This document shows positions 1-5,663 of a DNA stretch of 10,502 nucleotides, one piece after another (position 1 is the first letter of the stretch; every line of letters starts with the position of its first letter). The stretch covers positions 1 to 10,502 of the forward strand of contig PFNU01000110.1 of assembly GCA_002792135.1 (NCBI GenBank), in the 5' to 3' direction. This stretch comes from a bacterium (Candidatus Torokbacteria) CG_4_10_14_0_2_um_filter_35_8 (GTDB lineage: Bacteria > Patescibacteriota > GCA-2792135). A program made the position numbers and the translations under genes. Below the pieces are notes generated by a model. It ran no database searches. It was not told the DNA's origin and saw nothing but the letters and a program-made list of their open reading frames with translations.

Positions 1-2161
1 CAAAAACTACTATTCTTGAATTTTCTGGATCAAGAATATAAAGATTTTGCACATAAACCCCCGTAAAAATTTCAGTGGGGTTTTTTAATTCTGGTTCTAT
101 TTTTTGCAGAGAGAAATTTACAGGAATGCCTTTTAAGAATTTAACAACATTACTGTCACTTTTAAGAACATAGATATAACCATCTATAGCAAAAGATATT
201 GTATCTTTTAAGTCAACTTTTTTTCTTAGCCAGGGGATACCTTTGAAATAGCCCGATATCCCTTTGGAATGTTTAAATATTTCTTGCTCCAGGGCATCTA
301 ACAGATAAATTTTACTTCCGTAAGCTTGAATTCCGGTAATATTTTTTTCTCTTTCGTTAAAATTAATAGAAAGGGGAGTGATTTTACCAACCTCAGGGGT
401 AAATTGAGCGGCACCAGGCTTGTCAGTATAAAAGAAAAGCTCCTTTGATTCTTTGTCATCATTTGCCTGAGTACCGAGTAGAATTTTTCCTATGTCTTGA
501 GAAATAGATGCTTCTACTGAGTTCTTCTTGGTTTTTAAATCATACGAATACAAAGTATTTGATTTAGGATTAAATGAATAAACTTTATTTCCTATACTAA
601 AAATGCCTTTTGTTTCTATATTGGATCCTAAATTTGAGAGGTCGGTAAGTACAGTTGGGTTTTTGATTCTTGTTATAAAATTTGTTTTATCTATTTTGTT
701 TTCTATTTCCTCTTTAAGCTTTGATGCTTCTTCTCTAAAATAACTAGTACCAAGGACTTTACCGTTTAAATCACTTGCTTCCTGTAGTAAAGCCTTTGCT
801 TTTCTGGTATCGTCATATATTAATACTGCTTCTGCTTCTTCTTTTTTCCTTTGGGCTTCTAAAAAGAAATTTTCTATTACTTTTTGTTCTTTTTTGGCTT
901 TATTTTTTTGGACAGAAAGGCTAACACTAACTACTAGCACGATTAAAAATACAGAGGCTATAGAAAGGGAAACTTTAGATTTTAGAGGACTTGCCTTGAA
1001 TCCTTGTACGGTTTTTCGGAAAGAGAATTTTAGAAATTCTAAATTTAGTTGTTTGGATTCTCTGCTTGGTCCGGTTTTAACTACTTTTTTTGCCTCTTGA
1101 GAGATTTCATCTTTAGAAATTTTATTAAAGTTTTGGATTTTCTGTAATGAGTTTTTTGTAAGTTTTGATGATTTTTCTCCAATCCAGTTCATTCCTTTTT
1201 TGATTTTTGGTATTCCTTGTTTTACGAAAGATTCTTGTGCCTTACCACAAGATGTAGTAATAAGCTGTTTGCTTTTTTTTGCTTTTCCTAAAAATGTGCT
1301 TTCTTCTCTCTGTCTTGCGATTCTTGTAAGTCTTGACTCCTGGTTTATTTTCTTATCTTTCTCTTTTTTGATATTTTGCCATGAGGGTTTTGCAATTACA
1401 GTCCGATCGGGTTGTTTTAGGAGAGGATTAAATCTGTTTATTTTTAGTTTTCCTTTCTTTTGAGTATATTTTTCTTCTCGAAAGTTGTCTTTTTCTATTT
1501 CTACTAAAAGTGCTCCTGCGTTACTTTTGAAGTTATTTGAGTCTAAAAGTTTATTGAGATTGCTTGTAATAGTTTCTTTCCTAGATTCTGATACCGTTCT
1601 CTCTATTTTTGTAATAGGAATATCTTGAAGAAGGCTTTTTGTAGCAAGAATAATCTTATCTTGGGTTTTTAGCTTGCCAGATACTATATCTTCAAATGTT
1701 TTAAGAGGATTTTTTACATTGGAGTTGAGATTTTTTGTGATATTTAATATTTTATTTTCTCTAACAAGAAGTAGATGAGCGTTTCCTGCTTTAGTAATGT
1801 GAATTTCTGAATCTTTGATAGCACAAATTACAGCATGTATTTTACCAATCCAGAAATTTTTGCCTTCTTTCGCTAAGTCAGCTAAAACTAGGTTTACTTT
1901 TTGGAGAGATCTTTCGAAAGAGGAAAGACAGGAAGTGCTATCTTTGGAATAGTATTTTTTTTTAAGAATATTAAAAAAGTCTTCTACAATATTAAGATTT
2001 TTATCTTTGGTAAAGCCCTCGATCTCTAGACAGATAAGTAAATTTCCGAGAGATTCTTGCTCTCTTGACTTTGGTGTAAAGACTTTTGTTTCTACAAAAC
2101 TTTCCTGTCCTTTTTTTGGTGAAAGCTTTTCTGTTTTCTTTTTAAAAAAAGGGAATCTCAT
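1..2161 (-). CDS. PP2C-like pseudophosphatase, membrane helix and external propeller-like region (3' partial)
   Basis: The minus strand is open from an ATG at 2161 to the left edge, giving 720 residues without a stop; the C-terminus is outside the window. Residues about 35-225 resemble a PP2C/PPM-type phosphatase fold: LLICLEIEGF (41-50), GKIHAVICAIKDSEIHI (106-122), AGNAHLLLVRENKI (125-138), FEDIVSGKL (156-164) and DKIILATKSLL (168-178). The metal-binding aspartates expected in the first strand, the GDS-type motif (here GNA) and the SDG-type motif (here TKS) are all replaced, so I infer a non-catalytic sensor or scaffold. A basic linker (about 225-395) leads to one hydrophobic helix (about 397-417), a charged, probably coiled stretch (about 418-490), and a beta-rich region to the edge with short repeats such as KGIFSIGNKVYSF and GSKIYLLDALEQEIFKH, suggesting a propeller outside the membrane. 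The closest Shine-Dalgarno match, AAGGAG, is 13 nt before the ATG. The exact role is unknown. Confidence 0.82.
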   Translation of the reverse strand, partial: MRFPFFKKKTEKLSPKKGQESFVETKVFTPKSREQESLGNLLICLEIEGFTKDKNLNIVEDFFNILKKKYYSKDSTSCLSSFERSLQKVNLVLADLAKEGKNFWIGKIHAVICAIKDSEIHITKAGNAHLLLVRENKILNITKNLNSNVKNPLKTFEDIVSGKLKTQDKIILATKSLLQDIPITKIERTVSESRKETITSNLNKLLDSNNFKSNAGALLVEIEKDNFREEKYTQKKGKLKINRFNPLLKQPDRTVIAKPSWQNIKKEKDKKINQESRLTRIARQREESTFLGKAKKSKQLITTSCGKAQESFVKQGIPKIKKGMNWIGEKSSKLTKNSLQKIQNFNKISKDEISQEAKKVVKTGPSRESKQLNLEFLKFSFRKTVQGFKASPLKSKVSLSIASVFLIVLVVSVSLSVQKNKAKKEQKVIENFFLEAQRKKEEAEAVLIYDDTRKAKALLQEASDLNGKVLGTSYFREEASKLKEEIENKIDKTNFITRIKNPTVLTDLSNLGSNIETKGIFSIGNKVYSFNPKSNTLYSYDLKTKKNSVEASISQDIGKILLGTQANDDKESKELFFYTDKPGAAQFTPEVGKITPLSINFNEREKNITGIQAYGSKIYLLDALEQEIFKHSKGISGYFKGIPWLRKKVDLKDTISFAIDGYIYVLKSDSNVVKFLKGIPVNFSLQKIEPELKNPTEIFTGVYVQNLYILDPENSRIVVF

Positions 2162-2177
2162 AGTGTTTTTAATGCTC

Positions 2178-2215
2178 CTTCGTATTTATAATCTAAAACA
2201 TAAAATACTACGAAG
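2178..2215. promoter_or_regulatory. inverted repeat around the likely promoter of the pseudophosphatase gene
   Basis: CTTCGTA (2178-2184) and TACGAAG (2209-2215) are perfect 7-bp arms 24 nt apart. Between them, on the minus strand, lies a TATAAA (2190-2185) that could serve as a -10 box; no good -35 is visible. One arm overlaps the AAGGAG that could be the ribosome site. The layout would suit an operator or a leader hairpin, but this is inference from position only. Confidence 0.35.
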
Positions 2216-2304
2216 CTTAAGTTGGAGTACTCGGGATTACTTTTAGAAATTTTTCATCCCTTGTTCGTTGTTGCTTTACTTCGGTGGACTACGGGGAATG
2301 GATC

Positions 2305-2334
2305 GGAGCACATATACTAGGAGCACATATACTA
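2305..2334. repeat. perfect tandem duplication of a 15-bp unit
   Basis: The unit GGAGCACATATACTA occurs twice head to tail (2305-2319 and 2320-2334) without mismatch. It sits in the divergent intergenic region about 135 bp upstream of the -35 box of the next gene. It may be a recent slippage product or a doubled protein site. Confidence 0.9.
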
Positions 2335-2469
2335 TAAATGCGATATTATTTAAACAAAGGAGTATAAAAAGAATTGTGTTTTCTACTTATAATTATAATA
2401 ATAAGAGAAAGAAAAGCAAGTAAGTCTCTGATACTTTTTTAAATGTTAATAACTTGAGATTTTATCCTC

Positions 2470-2497
2470 TTGACCCTTTTTACTTCTGAGGTATAAT
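2470..2497 (+). promoter_or_regulatory. sigma70-type promoter of the regulator/endonuclease Q operon
   Basis: TTGACC (2470-2475) and a perfect TATAAT (2492-2497) are separated by 16 bp. Transcription would start near 2504 and give a leader of about 55 nt before the ATG at 2560. Within that leader TTGTTC occurs at 2515-2520 and 2535-2540, exactly 20 bp apart, a possible operator for the encoded DNA-binding protein. Confidence 0.75.
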
Positions 2498-2559
2498 AGA
2501 AATGAACATCCTTGTTGTTCGTAAGTTAAATTTATTGTTCAATTTTTTAAACAAAATCT

Positions 2560-3183
2560 ATGTCGTCTCTTCTCTCAAACCTTTTTGGTTCCAAAACAAG
2601 AGTAAAAATTCTTACCCTTCTTCTTGCTAATTCTAATAGATCTTATTATGTAAGAGAAGTAACTAGGATGATTGAGGAAAGAATTAATAGTGTTCGTCGA
2701 GAACTAGATATTTTGAGTAGGATGGGTCTTATAAAGGGGGAGCCTAAAGGGAACAGAATTTATTACCAAATAGTAAAGGAGTTTCCTTTATATCCAGAAT
2801 TAAGAAGCCTTTTTTCAAAGTCACCTAATGTAAAACCTCAGGAGAAATTAATTTCAGTGATAAAAAATTTAGGGGACATTAAGTTTGCTTGTCTTACAGG
2901 CGTCTTTACCCATAGTGAGGGATCTCCTGTTGATATTCTCATAGTAGGAGACGTGGACAAAGAAAAATGCGCTGACTTTATAAGAGAACAAGAACGGGAA
3001 AGAAATCAACAGATTAATTATACAATTATGGCAGAGGAGGAATTTGAATATAGAAAGAGTGTTGGTGATAAGTTTCTAGCAAGTGTTTTAAGCCAGAAAA
3101 AGAAAATTTTGATAGACAAAATTAAGGAAGAGAGAAGTGAAGAAGGAAAGGAAAAAGAAAAAAAAGAAGAAGTTATTCTTTAA
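2560..3183 (+). CDS. winged-helix regulator with degenerate nucleotidyltransferase-like domain
   Basis: The 207-residue protein begins with a winged helix-turn-helix (about 5-75): LFGSKTRVKILTLLL, a recognition region around YYVREVTRMIEERINSVRREL, and a wing near GLIKGEPKGNRIYYQI. This is the layout of ArsR/MarR-like regulators. Residues about 95-190 resemble a small (MNT-like) nucleotidyltransferase, a fusion known in archaea and candidate-phylum bacteria. The usual GS...SDxD signature is only partly kept: SPVDILIVG at 122-130 leaves one aspartate (D125), so catalysis is doubtful. The tail (about 188-207) is almost all Lys and Glu. The gene ends 29 bp before the endonuclease Q gene and shares its promoter, so the two probably form an operon. 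No Shine-Dalgarno site precedes the ATG. The ligand and targets are unknown; autoregulation is plausible. Confidence 0.8.
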   Translation: MSSLLSNLFGSKTRVKILTLLLANSNRSYYVREVTRMIEERINSVRRELDILSRMGLIKGEPKGNRIYYQIVKEFPLYPELRSLFSKSPNVKPQEKLISVIKNLGDIKFACLTGVFTHSEGSPVDILIVGDVDKEKCADFIREQERERNQQINYTIMAEEEFEYRKSVGDKFLASVLSQKKKILIDKIKEERSEEGKEKEKKEEVIL

Positions 3184-3212
3184 GGCTTGGAAATCTGATT
3201 GTTAAAAAACCT

Positions 3213-4448
3213 ATGATTATTTCTGATTTCCATCTTCATTCTAAATATAGTAGAGCAACATCTAGGACTTCTGATCTTGAGGGTTTTTCTTATTGGGCAA
3301 AGAGAAAGGATGTTGATCTTTTAGGGACTGGTGATTTTACTCATCCCAAATGGTTTTCTGAGTTGCAAGAAAAACTCAAACCTATATCTTCTGGTGTTTT
3401 TGAGTTTAAGGGGATAAAGTACATTCTAACCACAGAGATAAGCTGTATTTATTCTAAGAATAATAAAACTAGGAAAATTCATATTCTAATCTTTGCTCCA
3501 AGCTTTGATGCAGCAAAAAAACTTAGTGTTCAATTGAGCTGGATTGGAAATATAAAGTCTGATGGAAGACCTATTTTAGGGCTTGATGTCAAAGAGCTAG
3601 TTAAAATTACTCTAGACACAGTAGGGGAGGAAAATTCTCTTATTGTTCCTGCCCATATTTGGACTCCTTGGTTTTCTTTGTTTGGTGCAAATTCTGGTTT
3701 TGATTCCTTGAGGGAATGTTTTGAGGAGTTTTCTCCAAACATTCATGCTATTGAGACAGGGCTTTCCTCTGATCCGGCGATGAATTTTAGAGTGTCTTCC
3801 CTTGATAGCGTCACTATTATTTCTAATTCTGATGCTCATTCACCCTCAAAAATTGGCAGAGAGGCAACTATTCTAGATTTAGACAATAAAGATGTTACTT
3901 ATAAAGAAATAATTTCTGCGATTAAAAATGGTAGGATAAATTCCACAATAGAATTTTTTCCAGAAGAAGGAAAATATCACTTTGATGGACATCGAAAATG
4001 TAATATTTTATTTTCTCCTACTGAGACAAAAAAACATCATAATATTTGCCCAGTATGCAAAAGACCTCTTACGGTAGGAGTTATGAGTAGGGTAGAGGAA
4101 CTTGCTGACAGAGAGGAAGGCTTTATTCCTGGGAATAGACCTAGTTTTAAGTATCTTATACCTCTTGAAGAAATTATTGCTTGTGCTTTAGGGATGGGAA
4201 AGAATACAAAGACAGTCCAGAAGGAATATGAGAAGTTGGTTGATACTTTTGGTAATGAGTTTGGTATCTTGCGAGAAGTTCCAAAGCAGGATTTGAAAAA
4301 AGTATCAGATGATTTGATTAGCGAAGGAATTATGAGAGTAAGGGAGGAAAAGGTAAATATTACTCCTGGTTATGATGGAGTTTATGGGAAGATTAAGGTC
4401 TTTGATGATAATGAAGTAATAAAGATAGGGCAGCAAGCTTTATTTTAA
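3213..4448 (+). CDS. endonuclease Q-type PHP-domain DNA repair nuclease
   Basis: The 411-residue protein matches the TIGR00375/endonuclease Q family, which nicks DNA 5' of deaminated bases (uracil, hypoxanthine) and abasic sites. A PHP fold spans about 1-240 with its metal-binding motifs: D5-F-H7-L-H9, GTGD41FTH44, E75, H90, PAH148IW and SD207AH209. A likely zinc site follows, with C263 and the C279-P-V-C282 knuckle; His residues nearby (H260, H275, H276) could supply a ligand. The block MSRVEELADREEGF and the LIPLEEIIA stretch are typical of the family. The last residues, GQQALF, fit a bacterial beta-clamp-binding motif (QxxLF); archaeal EndoQ is known to bind the clamp PCNA. The start is chosen because PHP motif 1 lies at residue 5. 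No Shine-Dalgarno site is visible. The upstream regulator probably shares the transcript. Confidence in the family is high; substrate preference is inferred. Confidence 0.9.
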   Translation: MIISDFHLHSKYSRATSRTSDLEGFSYWAKRKDVDLLGTGDFTHPKWFSELQEKLKPISSGVFEFKGIKYILTTEISCIYSKNNKTRKIHILIFAPSFDAAKKLSVQLSWIGNIKSDGRPILGLDVKELVKITLDTVGEENSLIVPAHIWTPWFSLFGANSGFDSLRECFEEFSPNIHAIETGLSSDPAMNFRVSSLDSVTIISNSDAHSPSKIGREATILDLDNKDVTYKEIISAIKNGRINSTIEFFPEEGKYHFDGHRKCNILFSPTETKKHHNICPVCKRPLTVGVMSRVEELADREEGFIPGNRPSFKYLIPLEEIIACALGMGKNTKTVQKEYEKLVDTFGNEFGILREVPKQDLKKVSDDLISEGIMRVREEKVNITPGYDGVYGKIKVFDDNEVIKIGQQALF

Positions 4449-4508
4449 AAAAATAGTTTGGTTTAGATTTTTGGAGTAATATAAAGATATTAAGAATAAA
4501 TTCTAAGC

Positions 4509-4586
4509 TCCATCCGCTTCGGGACGCGTAGTACGTTCCAAGGCGGAGAGTTCCAAGCACCAAGGGACGTACTACGTCCCAAGCAC
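4509..4586. repeat. nested palindromic repeats
   Basis: A perfect palindrome, GGGACGTACTACGTCCC (4564-4580, single central C), is preceded by a degenerate inverted copy at 4521-4539. CCAAGCAC occurs at 4553-4560 and again at 4579-4586. The stretch is clearly richer in G+C than the surrounding DNA. There is no coding potential. It could fold into competing hairpins in the 3' part of the endonuclease transcript. Confidence 0.75.
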
Positions 4587-4608
4587 TAAATTATAGATAA
4601 GTAATGCT

Positions 4609-4724
4609 GTCATTCTGATCCGCCCGAGGCGGAAGCAGAGCGAAGAATCTCAACCTCCCGATATAACTCTAACGTTGAGATCCTTCTCCGCCTTCGTCTG
4701 CGGACTTCGGCGAATCAGGATGAC
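4609..4724. repeat. 116-bp inverted-repeat element
   Basis: The left end GTCATTCTGATCC (from 4609) matches the right end GAATCAGGATGAC (to 4724) in reverse complement with few mismatches. Inner arms GAATCTCAAC (4645-4654) and GTTGAGATCC (4674-4683) also pair, around a 19-nt centre. The motif resembles the dispersed GTCATTCTGAgcgaagcGAAGAATCTC palindromes I recall from many bacterial genomes, especially candidate phyla. No transposase is present, so it would be a non-autonomous (MITE- or REP-like) element. Confidence 0.75.
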
Positions 4725-4761
4725 GACATTCTAGATTTTGAGAATTGTAATTTAGATATTA

Positions 4762-4796
4762 TTTGTAATTTGTAATTTGAGATTTGGTATTTAAGA
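4762..4796. repeat. heptamer tandem repeat, TTTNNNA type
   Basis: Five consecutive 7-bp units run TTTGTAA, TTTGTAA, TTTGAGA, TTTGGTA, TTTAAGA, with looser copies on the left (from about 4745). The period is exact while the inner bases vary. It is one of three loci in this window with 7-bp periodicity. Confidence 0.75.
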
Positions 4797-4884
4797 TTTT
4801 AGTAGTCTAACATTTTAATTTTTCTGGAAAATCAATTTTTCCCCTGGCATTCTTAGCTAACAGTAAATATTTTTATAGGTGTCT

Positions 4885-4893
4885 TGTGGATAA
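4885..4893 (-). promoter_or_regulatory. perfect DnaA box
   Basis: TGTGGATAA on the plus strand is the exact complement of the classical DnaA box TTATCCACA. It sits in very AT-rich DNA just before the terminator at 4935. A second perfect box lies 196 bp to the right. Binding is inferred. Confidence 0.5.
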
Positions 4894-4934
4894 TTGCTTT
4901 TTTTAAATTTTAGCTATTTTGTACTTGTTAATTT

Positions 4935-4963
4935 AAAAATCGCTTGAGCAGGCGGTTTTTTTT
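4935..4963 (+). terminator. Rho-independent terminator isolating the dcw promoter
   Basis: The stem AAAAATCGC (4935-4943) pairs with GCGGTTTTT (4952-4960) around an 8-nt loop, with one T-G pair, and runs into eight Ts (4956-4963). It lies about 490 nt after the endonuclease gene and 40 bp before the -35 box of the mraZ promoter. The complement also has a T run, so it may work both ways. Confidence 0.75.
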
Positions 4964-5002
4964 AATGATTTTAAAAAGATTATTTGTTTTTTTACTCACG
5001 GA

Positions 5003-5030
5003 TTGACTAAACTATAGCGTGGGTTATAAT
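5003..5030 (+). promoter_or_regulatory. sigma70-type promoter of mraZ
   Basis: TTGACT (5003-5008, five of six consensus bases) is followed after 16 bp by a perfect TATAAT (5025-5030). The expected start near 5037 gives a leader of about 160 nt, within which the MraZ boxes and two hairpins lie. This is the clearest promoter in the window. Confidence 0.85.
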
Positions 5031-5047
5031 GGAAACAAATAAGTAAT

Positions 5048-5085
5048 AAGTGGAAAGAAGTGGGGAAAAGTGGTAGGAATTGTGG
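5048..5085 (+). promoter_or_regulatory. MraZ operator: three AAGTGG boxes at 10-bp period
   Basis: AAGTGG occurs at 5048-5053, 5058-5063 and 5068-5073, each exactly 10 bp apart (one helical turn), with a fourth looser copy ATTGTGG at 5079-5085. MraZ proteins form rings that bind direct repeats of this period: TGGGN repeats in E. coli and AAAGTG-type repeats in mollicutes. The boxes start about 10 bp after the expected transcription start, so bound MraZ would block its own operon. Confidence 0.85.
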
Positions 5086-5089
5086 ATAA
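5081..5089 (-). promoter_or_regulatory. perfect DnaA box overlapping the last MraZ box
   Basis: TGTGGATAA is the exact complement of TTATCCACA. It shares five bases with the fourth GTGG repeat, so DnaA and MraZ could compete here. Function is inferred from sequence and position. Confidence 0.5.
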
Positions 5090-5102
5090 CCTATTCGTTC
5101 TT

Positions 5103-5146
5103 CCTCCTTCGCCTGCGGGCTACGGAGGACAAGCCCTTCCTTGTCC
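5103..5146 (+). promoter_or_regulatory. two mutually exclusive hairpins in the mraZ leader
   Basis: CCTCC (5103-5107) can pair with GGAGG (5124-5128), enclosing GC-rich bases. GGACAAG (5127-5133) can pair with CTTGTCC (5140-5146) around a 6-nt loop. The two stems compete for bases 5127-5128. The left stem is a copy of a GC-rich element also found at 2279 and 4692. No T run follows, so this is not a simple terminator. Confidence 0.45.
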
Positions 5147-5198
5147 GCGGCTCTTAAAATGACAAATTCTTCTTTACTTGTAAGCTTCTCAAAAGTTA

Positions 5199-5630
5199 AT
5201 GTTTATTGGAGAATACCAGCATAATCTTGATAATAAAGGTAGAATGCAGATTCCTGCAAAGTTTAGAGAAGACTTAAAAAAAGGAGCTGTTGTTACTCGC
5301 GGGCTTGATAATTGTCTATTTCTTTATCCTTTAGAAGAGTGGCAGAAACTTGCAGAAAAGCTTTCTCGTCTACCTCTCTCTCAAAAAAACACTAGAGCTT
5401 TTATAAGGTTAATGCTTGCTGGTGCAATGGATGTGAGACCTGATCGTCAAGGAAGAATTAACCTGCCAGATTATTTAAGAAAGTTCGCTGGCCTTAAGAA
5501 GAAAGCTGTCGTCGCAGGACTTTTTAATAGACTTGAGATTTGGGATAGCAAGAATTGGGAGAAATATAAGAAAGGAACTGAGAAGGAAAGTGAGAATATA
5601 GCAGAAAAGTTAGGAGAATTGGGAGTTTAA
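5199..5630 (+). CDS. mraZ: transcriptional regulator MraZ
   Basis: The 143-residue protein has the usual MraZ length and start, MFIGEYQHNLDNKGR. It contains two SpoVT/AbrB-type half-domains with the family signatures DNKGRMQIPAKFR (11-23) and DRQGRINLPDYLR (82-94), plus the C-terminal NRLEIWDSKNWEKY block (110-123). MraZ is a DNA-binding protein that assembles into rings and controls the division and cell-wall cluster it heads. The matching direct-repeat operator lies 110-150 bp upstream, just downstream of a strong promoter, which supports autoregulation. The ftsL-like gene follows 33 bp after the stop. rsmH, the usual next gene, is absent. There is no Shine-Dalgarno site before the ATG, but the conserved N-terminus fixes the start. 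Confidence 0.97.
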   Translation: MFIGEYQHNLDNKGRMQIPAKFREDLKKGAVVTRGLDNCLFLYPLEEWQKLAEKLSRLPLSQKNTRAFIRLMLAGAMDVRPDRQGRINLPDYLRKFAGLKKKAVVAGLFNRLEIWDSKNWEKYKKGTEKESENIAEKLGELGV

Positions 5631-5663
5631 ACAATTTAAATAATATTTCTTTAATATATTTTT

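Larger units (their letters stand above)
2162..2559. other. divergent intergenic region
   Basis: This region separates the minus-strand pseudophosphatase gene from the plus-strand regulator gene. It holds the inverted repeat at 2178-2215, a GC-rich element at 2279-2296, a perfect 15-bp tandem duplication at 2305-2334, and a strong rightward promoter at 2470-2497. I see no RNA gene and no credible coding sequence. A 9-codon ATG frame at 2338 is too short to support. Confidence 0.7.

Noticed and set aside
894..2246. Plus-strand open frames at 894-1100, 1200-1463 and 2007-2246
   Set aside because: They lie opposite the long minus-strand pseudophosphatase gene, look like random Phe/Leu/Ser-rich translations of its complement, and have no promoter or ribosome site.
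3530..3839. Minus-strand frames at 3530-3742 and 3612-3839
   Set aside because: They are antisense to the conserved endonuclease Q core and show no recognisable protein features.
4609..4724. Insertion sequence with its own transposase
   Set aside because: The element is only 116 bp with no coding capacity, so at most it is a non-autonomous repeat.
4449..5198. A proven replication origin
   Set aside because: Two DnaA boxes and an AT-rich stretch are suggestive, but there is no dense box cluster and no dnaA, dnaN or rpmH gene next to it.
5159..5224. 21-codon ATG frame overlapping the start of mraZ
   Set aside because: It is out of frame with mraZ, has no ribosome site, and its product shows nothing recognisable.
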